From: Candidatus Saccharimonadota bacterium
GTDB taxonomy: Bacteria; Patescibacteriota; Saccharimonadia; Saccharimonadales; Saccharimonadaceae
Assembly: GCA_017652765.1 (NCBI GenBank)
Contig: JAGCAJ010000008.1
Location: 73,230-131,891 of the forward strand
Length of the DNA stretch: 58,662 nt
Direction: 5' to 3'
Positions 24,849 to 35,378 of this stretch are shown here, in pieces; positions within the stretch are counted from its first letter, which is position 1, and every line of letters begins with the position of its first letter. Below the pieces are notes generated by a model. It saw only the letters and a list, made by a program, of their open reading frames with translations. It had not been told where the DNA came from and made no database searches. Position numbers and translations under genes: made by a program.

Positions 24849-25832
24849 TTATGGGCGGAGCTTGGAATAAATTTGCCAGGCTAGTTTGAAAATATTTTTG
24901 TGGATTAATAGCGTATAGATAGCAAGCTTGTCTCGCGAGGTGGCGTAAGGATTTTTGGTGACAAACTTTTTGTGCTCTTTTAGGTAGTCTATAATTTCTT
25001 GTTCCCTGGCCTGGTCGATAGAGCCTAATTCCTTAGCTAATACCATCTGGCGAAGGACGGAAAAACGAGCATGCATACGGCGAAGATTGACGGTATTGAT
25101 AAGATATGGAAAACGGGCTTCAATTTCGTCGCACATTTCGTCGGTGAGCCTGATGATGTCATACTTCCCCGACGAAAAATCAGTAGAAGAAATAGAGCTG
25201 GCGCGTTTGACGTAAATATATTTAGCTTCTGGACCAAAGGCGATGCGTGGACAGTTTTTAATGACCTTGTAGGTAGTGCCCAAATCTTCGTGGAGCGCGC
25301 CGGCTGGAAATTTGACGTTTTGCCATAAACTCTTATGGTAAAGCTTAGCATAGGCAGTAACCGTAAAACCTTCTTCTCTAAGCATGCGACCAAGAGTTTC
25401 TTCTGTACTCATGACCTTTTCTGGGTAATCAGAAGCGTAGTCAATTTCTTTATTCTTGGCGGTGATTTCTTTGATTCCGCAAATGGCAATCCTGGTCTGA
25501 TATTTAGAAATGAGTGAGAAAAGATATTGCGCAAAATCCGGCAAGATATAATCATCGGAATCGACAAAAGTAATATAATCGCCGGTAGCTTCTCTAATGC
25601 CACGGTTTCTAGCTTCTGATAGACCTAGGTTTTGTTGGTGAACAATCCGAGCGCGTAGCTCGTGTTTTTTGAATTCGTCGCAAGTAACGCCACTACCATC
25701 AGTAGAGCCGTCGTCCACTATGACAAACTCTAGCTTGGGGTAGGTTTGTTTCTTTAGAGACTCTAGACAACGCGGTAAAAGACGCTGGACATTATAAACT
25801 GGAACTATGATGGATATAAGGGGTGTTTCCAT
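24849..25832 (-). CDS. GT2-family glycosyltransferase
   Basis: A 327-aa GT-A-fold transferase opening METPLISIIVPVYNVQRLL, with VDDGSTDGS and the metal-binding DSDD (FVDSDDYILPDF). The C-terminal third is helical and basic, typical of capsule/wall GT2 enzymes. A longer frame reaches 25946, but the ATG at 25832 is seven bases after TATAAT and directly precedes the conserved strand, so it is chosen. It ends four bases from the convergent galE stop. Donor and acceptor unknown. Confidence 0.88.
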   Translation of the reverse strand: METPLISIIVPVYNVQRLLPRCLESLKKQTYPKLEFVIVDDGSTDGSGVTCDEFKKHELRARIVHQQNLGLSEARNRGIREATGDYITFVDSDDYILPDFAQYLFSLISKYQTRIAICGIKEITAKNKEIDYASDYPEKVMSTEETLGRMLREEGFTVTAYAKLYHKSLWQNVKFPAGALHEDLGTTYKVIKNCPRIAFGPEAKYIYVKRASSISSTDFSSGKYDIIRLTDEMCDEIEARFPYLINTVNLRRMHARFSVLRQMVLAKELGSIDQAREQEIIDYLKEHKKFVTKNPYATSRDKLAIYTLLIHKNIFKLAWQIYSKLRP

Positions 25833-25865
25833 ATATATTATTATACAATATGATATAATACTTGT
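25833..25865. promoter_or_regulatory. Two leaderless promoters in a 33-base divergent gap
   Basis: Leftward TATAAT (25840-25845) is seven bases from the GT2 start. Rightward TGA-TATAAT (25851-25859) is six bases from the ABC permease start. The -10 boxes are eight bases apart, so both promoters share their upstream DNA. Confidence 0.7.
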
Positions 25866-26672
25866 ATGGGAAAAACTTTGTTCAGTAAGAAAAACCGGGT
25901 GCTCCTGGCGGAACTTACGAAGACTGACTTTAAGCTGAGATACCAAGGATCGGTACTGGGGTATATGTGGGCAGTATTAAAGCCTCTTCTAATGTTTGCA
26001 ATTCTGTATGTAGTTTTTGCGAAGGTACTTAGATTTGGAGATTCAATTCCTCACTATCCGGTATACCTATTGGTCGGAACCGTACTATGGAACTTCTTTA
26101 ATGAGTGCGCGCAACAAGGAATTCATGCAATTGAACAGAGAGGCGATTTAATTAGGAAACTTAGTTTTCCAAAATATATCGTAGTGGTGAGTGCAACAAG
26201 TACAGCCGTAATAAATGTCTTAATTAATCTCTGCGTAGTGATTGTGTTTGCGCTAATTAATGGCGTGACACCAAGCTTGACGTGGCTACTAGTATTGCCA
26301 CTTCTAGCAGAACTGTATTTCTTAGCGCTTGGTATTTCCCTACTACTTGGCGCAATGAACGTCAAGTTTCGTGATATTGGATCTATCTGGGAGGTGCTAA
26401 TGCAGGCAATGTTTTATGCAGTGCCAATTATCTATCCGGTTTCTATGGTAGCAGATAATTCTGTGATGGCGGCGAAGATTATGCTTCTAAACCCGGTAGC
26501 ACAAGTAATTCAGGATATGCGTTATAGTCTAATCACACACGAGGCCGTGACATTAACATCGCTTTCTGGAGTAGTTTGGGAATTTGTATCAATTGGAATT
26601 GTAGCGGTAGTACTAGTAGTTGGAATTTTGTACTTCCGAAAGAAAGCTAAATATTTTGCGGAGGAAGTATAA
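25866..26672 (+). CDS. ABC-2 polysaccharide export permease (Wzm/TagG type)
   Basis: A 268-aa inner-membrane permease with six helices. The amphipathic N-terminus (LLAELTKTDFKLRYQGSVLGYMW) and helices with MQAMFYAVPIIYPVSMV match Wzm/TagG/KpsM proteins that export lipid-linked polysaccharides. It starts leaderless and is followed by the ATPase gene, whose ATG lies one base past this stop. Together they form the export pump for the glycan made by the surrounding genes. Confidence 0.9.
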   Translation: MGKTLFSKKNRVLLAELTKTDFKLRYQGSVLGYMWAVLKPLLMFAILYVVFAKVLRFGDSIPHYPVYLLVGTVLWNFFNECAQQGIHAIEQRGDLIRKLSFPKYIVVVSATSTAVINVLINLCVVIVFALINGVTPSLTWLLVLPLLAELYFLALGISLLLGAMNVKFRDIGSIWEVLMQAMFYAVPIIYPVSMVADNSVMAAKIMLLNPVAQVIQDMRYSLITHEAVTLTSLSGVVWEFVSIGIVAVVLVVGILYFRKKAKYFAEEV

Positions 26673-26673
26673 A

Positions 26674-27468
26674 ATGAAGTGGAGCGAAAAATATTTACGT
26701 AGAATGCGTGAAAAAGCGCATGAAGAAGCTGAAGCAAATGAGAATGCTATCGAAGTAAAAGATTTGTACAAGAGCTTTAAGCTACCGACGGAGAGGGCTT
26801 GGGGGCTGAAGCAGGCTATATTCAATAGATTAAAAGGTATTAAGGGCTTTACTCGGCAGGAAGTACTCCGCGGAATTACGTTTGATGTGAAGCGCGGAGA
26901 ATTTTTGGGGATTGTTGGCAGGAATGGTAGTGGTAAGTCTACGCTTCTAAAAGTTCTGTCCGAGATTTATGTGCCGGACAAAGGCAGTGTAAAGATTAAC
27001 GGGACATTAGTGCCATTCATTGAGCTGGGGGTAGGATTTAATCCGGAGCTAACTGGGCGAGAAAACGTCTACCTAAATGGTGCACTACTCGGATTCTCTA
27101 ACAAAGAGATGGATGGGATGTTTGATGATATCGTGAAGTTTGCCGAGCTGGAGCCATTTATGGACCAGAAGCTAAAAAACTATTCGTCTGGTATGCAAGT
27201 CCGCCTAGCATTTTCTATTGCGATTCGCGCACGCGGAGATATTCTAATTCTTGATGAGGTGTTAGCGGTAGGTGACGCAGCGTTCCAGGAGAAATGTAAC
27301 GATTACTTTAAGAGTCTCCACGGTAATCAGACCGTAATTCTGGTAACGCACGATATGGGTAACGTAGAGAGATTTTGTGATAGAGCAATCTTAATTGAAA
27401 ACGGAAAAATTGCCTGCGAGGGTAAGCCTAGCAAGGTAACTAAAGCCTACCAGAAGCTTTGGGATTAG
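26674..27468 (+). CDS. ABC polysaccharide export ATPase (Wzt/TagH type)
   Basis: A 264-aa ATPase partner of the permease. Seen: Walker A GRNGSGKST, Q-loop region, Wzt-type insertion FIELGVGFNPELTGRENVYLNG, signature YSSGMQ, Walker B ILILDEVLAVGD and the H-loop (THDMG). It lacks the C-terminal carbohydrate-binding domain of O9a-type Wzt, so export is probably not chain-length-specific in that manner. A longer frame begins at 26620 but the ATG at 26674 with GAGGAAG upstream fits. Four bases separate its stop from the convergent GT gene. Confidence 0.9.
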   Translation: MKWSEKYLRRMREKAHEEAEANENAIEVKDLYKSFKLPTERAWGLKQAIFNRLKGIKGFTRQEVLRGITFDVKRGEFLGIVGRNGSGKSTLLKVLSEIYVPDKGSVKINGTLVPFIELGVGFNPELTGRENVYLNGALLGFSNKEMDGMFDDIVKFAELEPFMDQKLKNYSSGMQVRLAFSIAIRARGDILILDEVLAVGDAAFQEKCNDYFKSLHGNQTVILVTHDMGNVERFCDRAILIENGKIACEGKPSKVTKAYQKLWD

Positions 27469-27472
27469 CACG

Positions 27473-28534
27473 TTAGTCTAACTCATCGTCCGACTTGGGC
27501 TTGGTTTTGGTTTTGGTGGGTTTTTGGTTGTTGGATTTTAGTTGTTTTTTGTTACGGTTCTTAAAAATAAGCAGAAATGCGGTTGGTGAAGTATCTAGGA
27601 GCACGCGGAGCATGCGCCAGTGATTTTTTGGAAAGTAAGGTTTCCTCAGCATATTTTTATTATCGGCATCATGGAACTCGGCGCGCATACGGAGGGCAAA
27701 TTTTTCTAAAAACTCCTTCTTGAGATTTAACATATTCCAGTGGTAGGAAGCAAATTTGACAGCCTCAAAAATATATCCATACACCTTCCAGACGTCTTTC
27801 TTTTTTAAGTATCTTTCGGCCTCGGCGAATTCTTCATTAATATTAAAAGCCTCTTCTGCGTTATCTATGACGGTTTTAATTGGACGATGATGAAGATAGG
27901 GCTTGTCCGTCAAAACGATTGCTCCGCCAGAGGCAAGGATTTTGACATTAAAACTAATATCCTGACAAGCACAAGCGGAGGTTTCTAGGAAACCAATTTT
28001 TTCTTTTTCTAGGAAGGATTTTTTGTAAATAGCAGACCAGATGGCCGGTGGCTGATAAAAAATCCTGGTATTCTCCATAGGATCAATAATAAATCCAGCC
28101 TCTTCGGGCAAAATGGCGTCCTTTAATTCGTCTTTATCTTTGTCAAAAATAAAATAATTACTCTTGGCGACGTCAGCGTCGAATTTCTTGGCGAGGGCAA
28201 AGAGCTCAATAAACATTTCTGGATTAATAAAGTCAGTCGCCTCTATAATACCAATGTATTCTCCACTAGCCAGCTTAATTCCGCGGTTAAGTACGCGACC
28301 ATAGCCAGCAGATTTTTTTAGTTCTATTACACGCATACGTGGTTCTTTGGTAGCGAAATTCTTTAAAATATCAGCCGACTCATCCGTAGAGCCATCGTTA
28401 ATACAGATGATTTCCATATCATCTAGAATCTGGTTACTAAGGCTCTTTAGACAATCGATGAGATATTTTTCGGCATTGTGAACGTAAACCAAGACTGTTA
28501 CGCGCACAGGCTTTTCCATCTTAGGCCTCGCCAT
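27473..28534 (-). CDS. GT2-family glycosyltransferase, last gene of the rhamnose operon
   Basis: A 353-aa GT-A transferase: RVTVLVYVHNAEKYL, CINDGSTDES, then a TDF motif in place of a clear DXD. The central region carries three close cysteines (SACACQDISF). The C-terminal tail is a low-complexity Lys/Asn/Thr/Pro run ending SDDELD. It overlaps rfbD by 14 bases, so it is co-expressed with dTDP-rhamnose synthesis and may be a rhamnosyltransferase; that is inference from position. Confidence 0.82.
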   Translation of the reverse strand: MARPKMEKPVRVTVLVYVHNAEKYLIDCLKSLSNQILDDMEIICINDGSTDESADILKNFATKEPRMRVIELKKSAGYGRVLNRGIKLASGEYIGIIEATDFINPEMFIELFALAKKFDADVAKSNYFIFDKDKDELKDAILPEEAGFIIDPMENTRIFYQPPAIWSAIYKKSFLEKEKIGFLETSACACQDISFNVKILASGGAIVLTDKPYLHHRPIKTVIDNAEEAFNINEEFAEAERYLKKKDVWKVYGYIFEAVKFASYHWNMLNLKKEFLEKFALRMRAEFHDADNKNMLRKPYFPKNHWRMLRVLLDTSPTAFLLIFKNRNKKQLKSNNQKPTKTKTKPKSDDELD

Positions 28535-29423
28535 CCTCTTTGAGGGCTTTTAGATATCTACTCAAAGCGTCTTGCCAAGTCGGGAGCGGAGTAAAACCGG
28601 CTTCTTTTAGCTTTGACTTATCCAGGCGCGAATTGAATGGGCGAGCGGCGACAGATGCGCCATATTCTGCGGTCGTAACCGGAATAACCTTTGAATCAAT
28701 GCCGGCTTGTTTGAAGATTTCTTTGGTAAAATCAGCCCAGGAGATGAATCCACCTTCGTTAGTGGCGTGGTAATAGCCGTATTTGTCAGACAAAATCATA
28801 TCAACGAGAAGCCTAGCTAGATCTGGGGTATAAGTTGGGGTACCGATTTGGTCGTTAACAACGCGAACCTCGGTGTGAGTCTTCCCTACGCCGAGCATGG
28901 TCTTAACAAAGTTCTTACCGTTTTTGCCAAAAACCCAAGCAATACGGACGATAAAGTATTTGTCTAGGGTGTTTGCGACAGCTAGTTCCCCGTCTAATTT
29001 AGACTGGCCATAAACGTTCAAAGGGGCGTAGTTTTTGTCGTCTGGGGTCCACGGTTTTTCTCCCTGACCATCAAAAACGTAGTCAGTAGAAATATAAATC
29101 ATCTTGGCGCCAATTTCTTTGCAGGCTTTGGCTAGATTCTCTGTACCTTCTACATTGACTTTTTTGACGGCAGGCTGGTTAGCCGGGTCTTCGGCGCCAT
29201 CAACATTGGTCCAGGCGGCACAGTGAATCACGGCATCTGGATGATAATCGTTTAGAAGCTTCTCGACATTGTCCTTGTCGGTAATATCTAGGATTGCAGT
29301 CTTGAACTCTGGATTTTCTCCACCTTTTCTGTCGGCGCCAATGGCGTCAATCCCACGGGATTTTAGCTCTAGCATGACGTCGTGGCCGAGCTGACCAGAA
29401 GTGCCAGTGACTAAAACTTTCAT
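28521..29423 (-). CDS. rfbD: dTDP-4-dehydrorhamnose reductase RfbD/RmlD
   Basis: Final step of dTDP-L-rhamnose synthesis: NAD(P)H reduction of dTDP-4-keto-L-rhamnose. 300 aa; Rossmann motif VTGTSGQLG at residues 5-13, HCAAWTNVDGAE, the STDYVFDG segment and the YxxxK pair (YGQSK). GGAG precedes the ATG one base after rfbB. Complete and intact. Confidence 0.95.
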   Translation of the reverse strand: MKVLVTGTSGQLGHDVMLELKSRGIDAIGADRKGGENPEFKTAILDITDKDNVEKLLNDYHPDAVIHCAAWTNVDGAEDPANQPAVKKVNVEGTENLAKACKEIGAKMIYISTDYVFDGQGEKPWTPDDKNYAPLNVYGQSKLDGELAVANTLDKYFIVRIAWVFGKNGKNFVKTMLGVGKTHTEVRVVNDQIGTPTYTPDLARLLVDMILSDKYGYYHATNEGGFISWADFTKEIFKQAGIDSKVIPVTTAEYGASVAARPFNSRLDKSKLKEAGFTPLPTWQDALSRYLKALKEDGEA

Positions 29424-29424
29424 A

Positions 29425-30435
29425 TTAAATCTCCGCCTTTTGATATTCGCCAGAAAGGATGTTTTCCCACCATTCTTTGTTGTCTAGGTACCACTTAATA
29501 GTCTTCTTAATACCATCTTCGAATTTGGTTTCTGGGAGCCAGCCAAGTTCGTCGTGAATAAAGGTTGGGTCTATGGCGTAGCGACGATCGTGACCTTTTC
29601 TATCTTCTACAAAAGTAATTAAGGATTCTGGTTTTCCAAGTTCTTTGCAAATTAATTTCACAATATCAATGTTTGCCATCTCGTTGTGGCCACCAACATT
29701 ATAAACTTGGCCGATTTTGCCGTTATGGATAATTAGATCAATAGCACGACAATGATCTTCAACGTAGAGCCAGTCGCGAACGTTAAGTCCGTCGCCATAA
29801 ACTGGGAGAGGCTGGTCGTTCAAAGCGTTAATAATAGTGAGCGGGATAAGCTTTTCTGGGAAGTGATATGGGCCATAGTTGTTAGAGCAACGGGAGATAG
29901 TAGCTGGGAATTTGAAGGTGCGACAATAGGCTAAAACTAGCATATCAGCACCAGCTTTAGAAGCGCTATACGGACTAGAGGCATGAAGCGGAGTGGTCTC
30001 CGTAAAATAGAGCTCTGGCTTGTCAAGCGGTAAATCGCCATAAACTTCGTCGGTAGAGACTTGGTGGTAACGTGGAATGTTTAGCTCTCTACAGACTTCC
30101 ATAAGAGTCTGAGTACCCTCAACGTTAGTCTTGACGAAAATTTCTGGGCCAGTGATAGAACGGTCGACGTGGCTTTCGGCAGCGAAGTTTACTACGATAT
30201 CTGGGTGCTCTTCTTCAAAAAGCTGCTTGATGGCGGGCTTGTCGCAGATATTAATCTTGGCGAAGCGGAAATTTGGATTTTCCATAGCTTTCTTCAGAGT
30301 ATTAATATTCCCTGCGTAGGTTAGACAGTCTACGCAGATAATGCGATAGTCAGGATATTTGTTTAGCATGTAATAGACAAAGTTAGAGCCGATGAAGCCG
30401 GCGCCGCCTGTAATTACGATAGTTTTTTTATTCAT
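29425..30435 (-). CDS. rfbB: dTDP-glucose 4,6-dehydratase RfbB/RmlB
   Basis: Converts dTDP-glucose to dTDP-4-keto-6-deoxyglucose. 336 aa; NAD motif TGGAGFIGSNFV, FAAESHVDRSI, catalytic TDEVYGDL and YSASK, and NNYGPYHFPEKLIPL. The start MNKKTIVITGG at 30435 is used; it overlaps the end of rfbC by eight bases and has GAGGAG upstream. A longer frame to 30450 adds only five residues. Confidence 0.96.
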   Translation of the reverse strand: MNKKTIVITGGAGFIGSNFVYYMLNKYPDYRIICVDCLTYAGNINTLKKAMENPNFRFAKINICDKPAIKQLFEEEHPDIVVNFAAESHVDRSITGPEIFVKTNVEGTQTLMEVCRELNIPRYHQVSTDEVYGDLPLDKPELYFTETTPLHASSPYSASKAGADMLVLAYCRTFKFPATISRCSNNYGPYHFPEKLIPLTIINALNDQPLPVYGDGLNVRDWLYVEDHCRAIDLIIHNGKIGQVYNVGGHNEMANIDIVKLICKELGKPESLITFVEDRKGHDRRYAIDPTFIHDELGWLPETKFEDGIKKTIKWYLDNKEWWENILSGEYQKAEI

Positions 30436-31000
30436 TCTCACTCCTCTCAAATTTAATGTTTGCGTCTTTCAAGCTTGGGTGCTTGCCATCTTTTTCACTC
30501 AAAGTATATTCTACGTCGATTTCTGGCCACTTAATATCCACATCGGGGTCATTGTACATAATACCGCCTTCGTCTTCTGGATGATAGAAGTCGTCGCATT
30601 TGTAGGCGAATTCAGCATGGTCGGACAAGACTAAAAAGCCGTGCGCAAAACCGCGCGGAATCATTAGTTGCTTCTTGTTTTCTTCTGAAAGCTTAGCGCC
30701 AACCCACTGGCCATAAGTTTCGCTACCGTCGCGAAGATCAACGGCGACGTCAAAGACTTCACCTTTTAGAACGCGGACGAGCTTGGCTTGAGGGTGATTT
30801 TTTTGAAAATGAAGGCCACGAAGGACGCCCTTAAACGAGCTGGACTGATTGTCTTGGACAAAGTTATAATTAAGTCCCGCTTCTTTAAAATCTTTGGCGC
30901 TATAGGTTTCCATAAAATACCCACGCTCATCACCAAAAACCTTTGGAGTGATAATATAGACGTCTTTAATCTTAGTCTTTTCAAAAGTGAAATTACCCAT
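30428..31000 (-). CDS. rfbC: dTDP-4-dehydrorhamnose 3,5-epimerase RfbC/RmlC
   Basis: A 190-aa cupin enzyme that epimerises C3 and C5 of dTDP-4-keto-6-deoxyglucose. Seen: GDERGYFMETY, QDNQSSSFKGVLRGLHFQ (with the catalytic-region His), AKLVRVLKGEVFDVAVDLR and PRGFAHGFLVLSD. Starts one base after rfbA. Confidence 0.95.
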   Translation of the reverse strand: MGNFTFEKTKIKDVYIITPKVFGDERGYFMETYSAKDFKEAGLNYNFVQDNQSSSFKGVLRGLHFQKNHPQAKLVRVLKGEVFDVAVDLRDGSETYGQWVGAKLSEENKKQLMIPRGFAHGFLVLSDHAEFAYKCDDFYHPEDEGGIMYNDPDVDIKWPEIDVEYTLSEKDGKHPSLKDANIKFERSENE

Positions 31001-31001
31001 A

Positions 31002-31886
<885 letters not shown>

Positions 31887-31990
31887 TAAAAAACTCCTGT
31901 AATTACTTCTTATATTTTAGCATATTTTGGGGAGGAAGGCTAGATTTGCAAAAAGGGGTGGCGTAAATTATAATAAAATCCAATAAGGTC
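31887..31990. promoter_or_regulatory. Divergent promoters: rfb operon and the 31991 membrane-protein gene
   Basis: Leftward: TGC-TAAAAT at 31914-31922 then AGGAG. Rightward: TTGCAA (31946-31951), 17 bases, TATAAT (31969-31974), start codon 16 bases later. Confidence 0.6.
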
Positions 31991-33697
31991 ATGAAACGAA
32001 AGAAAAAAATGTCACCCAGCAAAAAGGCTATTATTGCCGTTCTTGTAGTTTTGACTGTATTTCGTGCCTGGCTAGGACTTAAAACCCCGATGGTTTTTCA
32101 GCCGTTCGCTATACATGATGACATGCTGTACGCCAACTATTCTTCACAATTACTAAGCGGGCATTATCTCGGCGCGTTTTCAACATTTACGCTTCTTAAA
32201 ACAATCTCTCCGTCCGTCCTGTTGGCGTTTGGATTCTTGTTTAATATCTCGTACCCAGCATTTATGACGTTTGGTTATATCGTGGCGGTTGGGCTCTTGT
32301 CTTTTGCGCTCTACAAATTATCAAGAAGCAAATCCTTATCCATCTTTACATATATCCTACTTCTATACTCGCCGATAATGTTCCACGAGGAAAATGTCCA
32401 GCTCGTTTATCGCGGTGGGTATATTATCATATTTTCCCTGCTTGTAATTTCGGCGATTGTAGGCATGTATGCAGTCGCAAGACAACAAACATTCAAGAGT
32501 CGGTCTTTTTATTGCTGGGTAGCTCTTGCAACAATTTCATTGCCGAATTTTTATTATATGAAAGAGGATTCAATTTGGATAATGCCTTTTGTCCTCGTCG
32601 GGACGGCTATGACTATTTTTGCGATGAAGAAGAACAAGAGCTTAAGACGATCTTCTCTTTTCATCTCGGTCGTTCCAATTATATCATTAGGTGTTGCAGG
32701 ATTATTATATCGTACCGTCAATCTTATAGCATATGGAGAATTTGCATTAGTTGATCGTTCTGGCACCAATTTTTCTAAGGTGCTAAACGATTTAGTTACT
32801 CTAGATGCCGAAGAGGAGCACCCATCGACGGTTTGGGTCAGCAACCATATGCTCGAAACTGCCGCCAGCCAATCCGAGACCATGAATGAATTAATGCCTT
32901 TCATCAAGCAGAGCTGGAAGAATTGGTTCAGGGATGAAGGTGCAGAAGCTCCCGGAGATTTTTATATTTGGGCGTTACGTGATGCGGTGAATCTGGCTGG
33001 ACATTATACGAGCGGCAAAGACGTTGAAGAATATTATGCAAAAATACATAACGAGCTTTCCGATGCGTACAAATCCGGTAAACTAAAACATGCTACTGGC
33101 AAGGCCTATATTTCCCCAACGATGTACGGTATGACGACTGGCGAATTCTTCGACTATTTCCCGCAACGATTTGCGGTGGCGTTAAATGAGGTCGTTACCT
33201 ACAATCATAATATTACCGAAGTCAAAACCGACTACGAGGATTTTTATGGCACAACAGAAATGGCAAATTTAACCCTTGCCGAACCAACAAGTTCACGACA
33301 AGTATACGAGAGATATAGTCATGGAGCCGTAAAGATTGATACCGGTATTACTAAAATATACAAGCTGGCTGGACGCATAGTATTTGGCCTAGCCATTATG
33401 GGACTCTTGTCATCTATCATTACGCTGATTATCCGCGCAAAATCCCACAGGCTGATTTATTCGGAGGAAACTGCAACTTGGTTGGTTGCTGTAGGTTTAT
33501 TTACTACAGCAATAATAATTTTATTCGCCGTAGTTTGGTTTTGCAACTTCTTGGATGATAAAAAGATTTATGACTACGCCAGTGCAACTATACCATGCAT
33601 TCAAATATTTGAAGCGATATTCATTTGGTCACTTATTAGTAACTTAAAACAACTATATAATAGAATAAAGGAAAAACATGAAAGAAAAAATAGTTAA
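31991..33697 (+). CDS. Polytopic membrane protein, GT-C-like glycosyltransferase candidate
   Basis: A 568-aa protein with about 10 membrane helices and a large central outside domain (about residues 255-455) without cysteines. The first outside loop carries an acidic pair near a Tyr/Asn run (AIHDDMLYANYSSQLLSGHYLG, best read in two parts), the position where GT-C transferases keep catalytic acids. No closer family recognised. Codons look richer in ACC/GTC than neighbouring genes. The next gene starts 20 bases before its stop, so the two are a coupled pair. Confidence 0.6.
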   Translation: MKRKKKMSPSKKAIIAVLVVLTVFRAWLGLKTPMVFQPFAIHDDMLYANYSSQLLSGHYLGAFSTFTLLKTISPSVLLAFGFLFNISYPAFMTFGYIVAVGLLSFALYKLSRSKSLSIFTYILLLYSPIMFHEENVQLVYRGGYIIIFSLLVISAIVGMYAVARQQTFKSRSFYCWVALATISLPNFYYMKEDSIWIMPFVLVGTAMTIFAMKKNKSLRRSSLFISVVPIISLGVAGLLYRTVNLIAYGEFALVDRSGTNFSKVLNDLVTLDAEEEHPSTVWVSNHMLETAASQSETMNELMPFIKQSWKNWFRDEGAEAPGDFYIWALRDAVNLAGHYTSGKDVEEYYAKIHNELSDAYKSGKLKHATGKAYISPTMYGMTTGEFFDYFPQRFAVALNEVVTYNHNITEVKTDYEDFYGTTEMANLTLAEPTSSRQVYERYSHGAVKIDTGITKIYKLAGRIVFGLAIMGLLSSIITLIIRAKSHRLIYSEETATWLVAVGLFTTAIIILFAVVWFCNFLDDKKIYDYASATIPCIQIFEAIFIWSLISNLKQLYNRIKEKHERKNS

Positions 33698-35378
33698 AGC
33701 TCTACCGTATATTTTAATAGCATTAGTAGCTTTGGCGTCTGTGTCATTTTTTGTCGACAGCAATTACATTGGTGGACATGACTATAGCTATCACGCAGCA
33801 TCGATTGAGGGAAAGGCTGGAGGAAGCTTTTTGAATATTTTTACTGGAAAAATATATGGTGTTATGGCAAACGACTTGGGCTATGGAGAAGGATTGTTCT
33901 ATCCCCCATTTGCACATTCAGCATCCGCATTAATCCTTAAAACAATACGTCATTTTGGAGCTAATGATGTCTATCTCGCTATGAAGATAACATTTTTCCT
34001 AATCCTATTCTTCGCCGGCGTGTTTATGCGAAAGCTAATTCTATTGTTGACAAAAAATCGTCGCGTCGCAATACTCTCGGCATTTTTTTACATAACGTTC
34101 CCCTACATATTAACTGACATCATTGTTCGATGCGCCATGGCCGAGTGTGCACTTTTTATGTTTATGCCGTTAGTGCTAATAGGTCTATATTACTTATTTC
34201 ATGAAGAGTATAAAAAATTCTTACCTTTTTTTGTGGTTGGATGTGTCGGGATGATTCATTCTCATCTTATGATGACGCTGTTTTTTGTAGGATTTTGTAT
34301 TCTTGGATTCTTGCCCAGCATTAAACTGTTTCTTAAGAAAAAGAAAATTCTTTTCTTGGCTTTAAGCATTGTAATAACTACGCTCATTAGTTTGCCATTT
34401 CTATTGCCAATGCTGGAAAACAAGGCTCATACTGACTACAAAGTCTTTGAAGATGGTTTCATGTCGAACGCCATCAGCGTAGATTTGTGGCGAGTTCCGA
34501 TTGGACGATATCTTTCACTGGACGGCTCGGTAGCTGCTTCGTCAGATACGCCAGTTACTCCAGTTTATATTTCTTTCATAGGGCTACTGGCAATTATTTA
34601 TGCTGTCTTCCGCTATAAAAAAATAAAATCAAAAGACAATAATCCATTCTTGATATTTTCGATTGTCATAGCTATACTAGGGCTATTATGCTCGACGACA
34701 TTACTCTCGTGGGAGATGATGCCAAAAACATTACTCCTAATACAGTTCCCTTGGAGACTTTTAACATTTGTTGCGCTCGGCAGTACTATAGCAGTAGGGC
34801 TAAGTTTACCAACATTCGAAAAGCAGACCTGTAGCGATATAGTTATCGCAGTAATTGCGCTTTCTGCAATAATAAGCATAGCGAGAGTTAATTCTTTTGC
34901 ATATAATAATTTAAAAATCGCAGTGCCTGCAACAGAATTAAAGAGTCTGGCGGCGGATAACGCCGATTATTTGCCAACCATAAGCCCTGGGGCTAGTTCG
35001 AATACCTTTATTAGGGACTACGACCCGATTAAGATAGTGGCCGACAATAAGGATACTGTTGTCCTAAGCATTAATAATAGCGTTCCTAATCTAGATTTTG
35101 AAATTTCCAACGTATCACAAAAGACAACCCTAACATTGCCACGAATATATTATCTTGGCTATAATATTGAGGCTGAATATGACGACGGATCAAAAGAGAG
35201 TCTTCCATACGAGATGTCTGAACATGGATTTATAAATATCTATGTAGATAAAGATGCAAAAATTAGAGTAACTTATCCTGGCACAAAGTTACAACGTATT
35301 TCTTATTGGGTGGCTAGCCTTACGACTGTAGCGTCTATCATATTTTACATTTATCTGTACAAGAGGAAGAGGGCGTAA
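33678..35378 (+). CDS. Polytopic membrane protein, GT-C/YfhO-like
   Basis: A 566-aa protein with 11-13 membrane helices in the first ~410 residues and a beta-rich outside domain after about residue 420. The first loop has GGHDYSYHAASIEG, again acidic residues where GT-C enzymes act. Overall shape recalls YfhO-like and related membrane glycosyltransferases that decorate wall polymers. The gene overlaps the previous one by 20 bases. Its stop is immediately followed by the stop of the opposing DUF2142-like gene. Confidence 0.6.
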   Translation: MKEKIVKALPYILIALVALASVSFFVDSNYIGGHDYSYHAASIEGKAGGSFLNIFTGKIYGVMANDLGYGEGLFYPPFAHSASALILKTIRHFGANDVYLAMKITFFLILFFAGVFMRKLILLLTKNRRVAILSAFFYITFPYILTDIIVRCAMAECALFMFMPLVLIGLYYLFHEEYKKFLPFFVVGCVGMIHSHLMMTLFFVGFCILGFLPSIKLFLKKKKILFLALSIVITTLISLPFLLPMLENKAHTDYKVFEDGFMSNAISVDLWRVPIGRYLSLDGSVAASSDTPVTPVYISFIGLLAIIYAVFRYKKIKSKDNNPFLIFSIVIAILGLLCSTTLLSWEMMPKTLLLIQFPWRLLTFVALGSTIAVGLSLPTFEKQTCSDIVIAVIALSAIISIARVNSFAYNNLKIAVPATELKSLAADNADYLPTISPGASSNTFIRDYDPIKIVADNKDTVVLSINNSVPNLDFEISNVSQKTTLTLPRIYYLGYNIEAEYDDGSKESLPYEMSEHGFINIYVDKDAKIRVTYPGTKLQRISYWVASLTTVASIIFYIYLYKRKRA

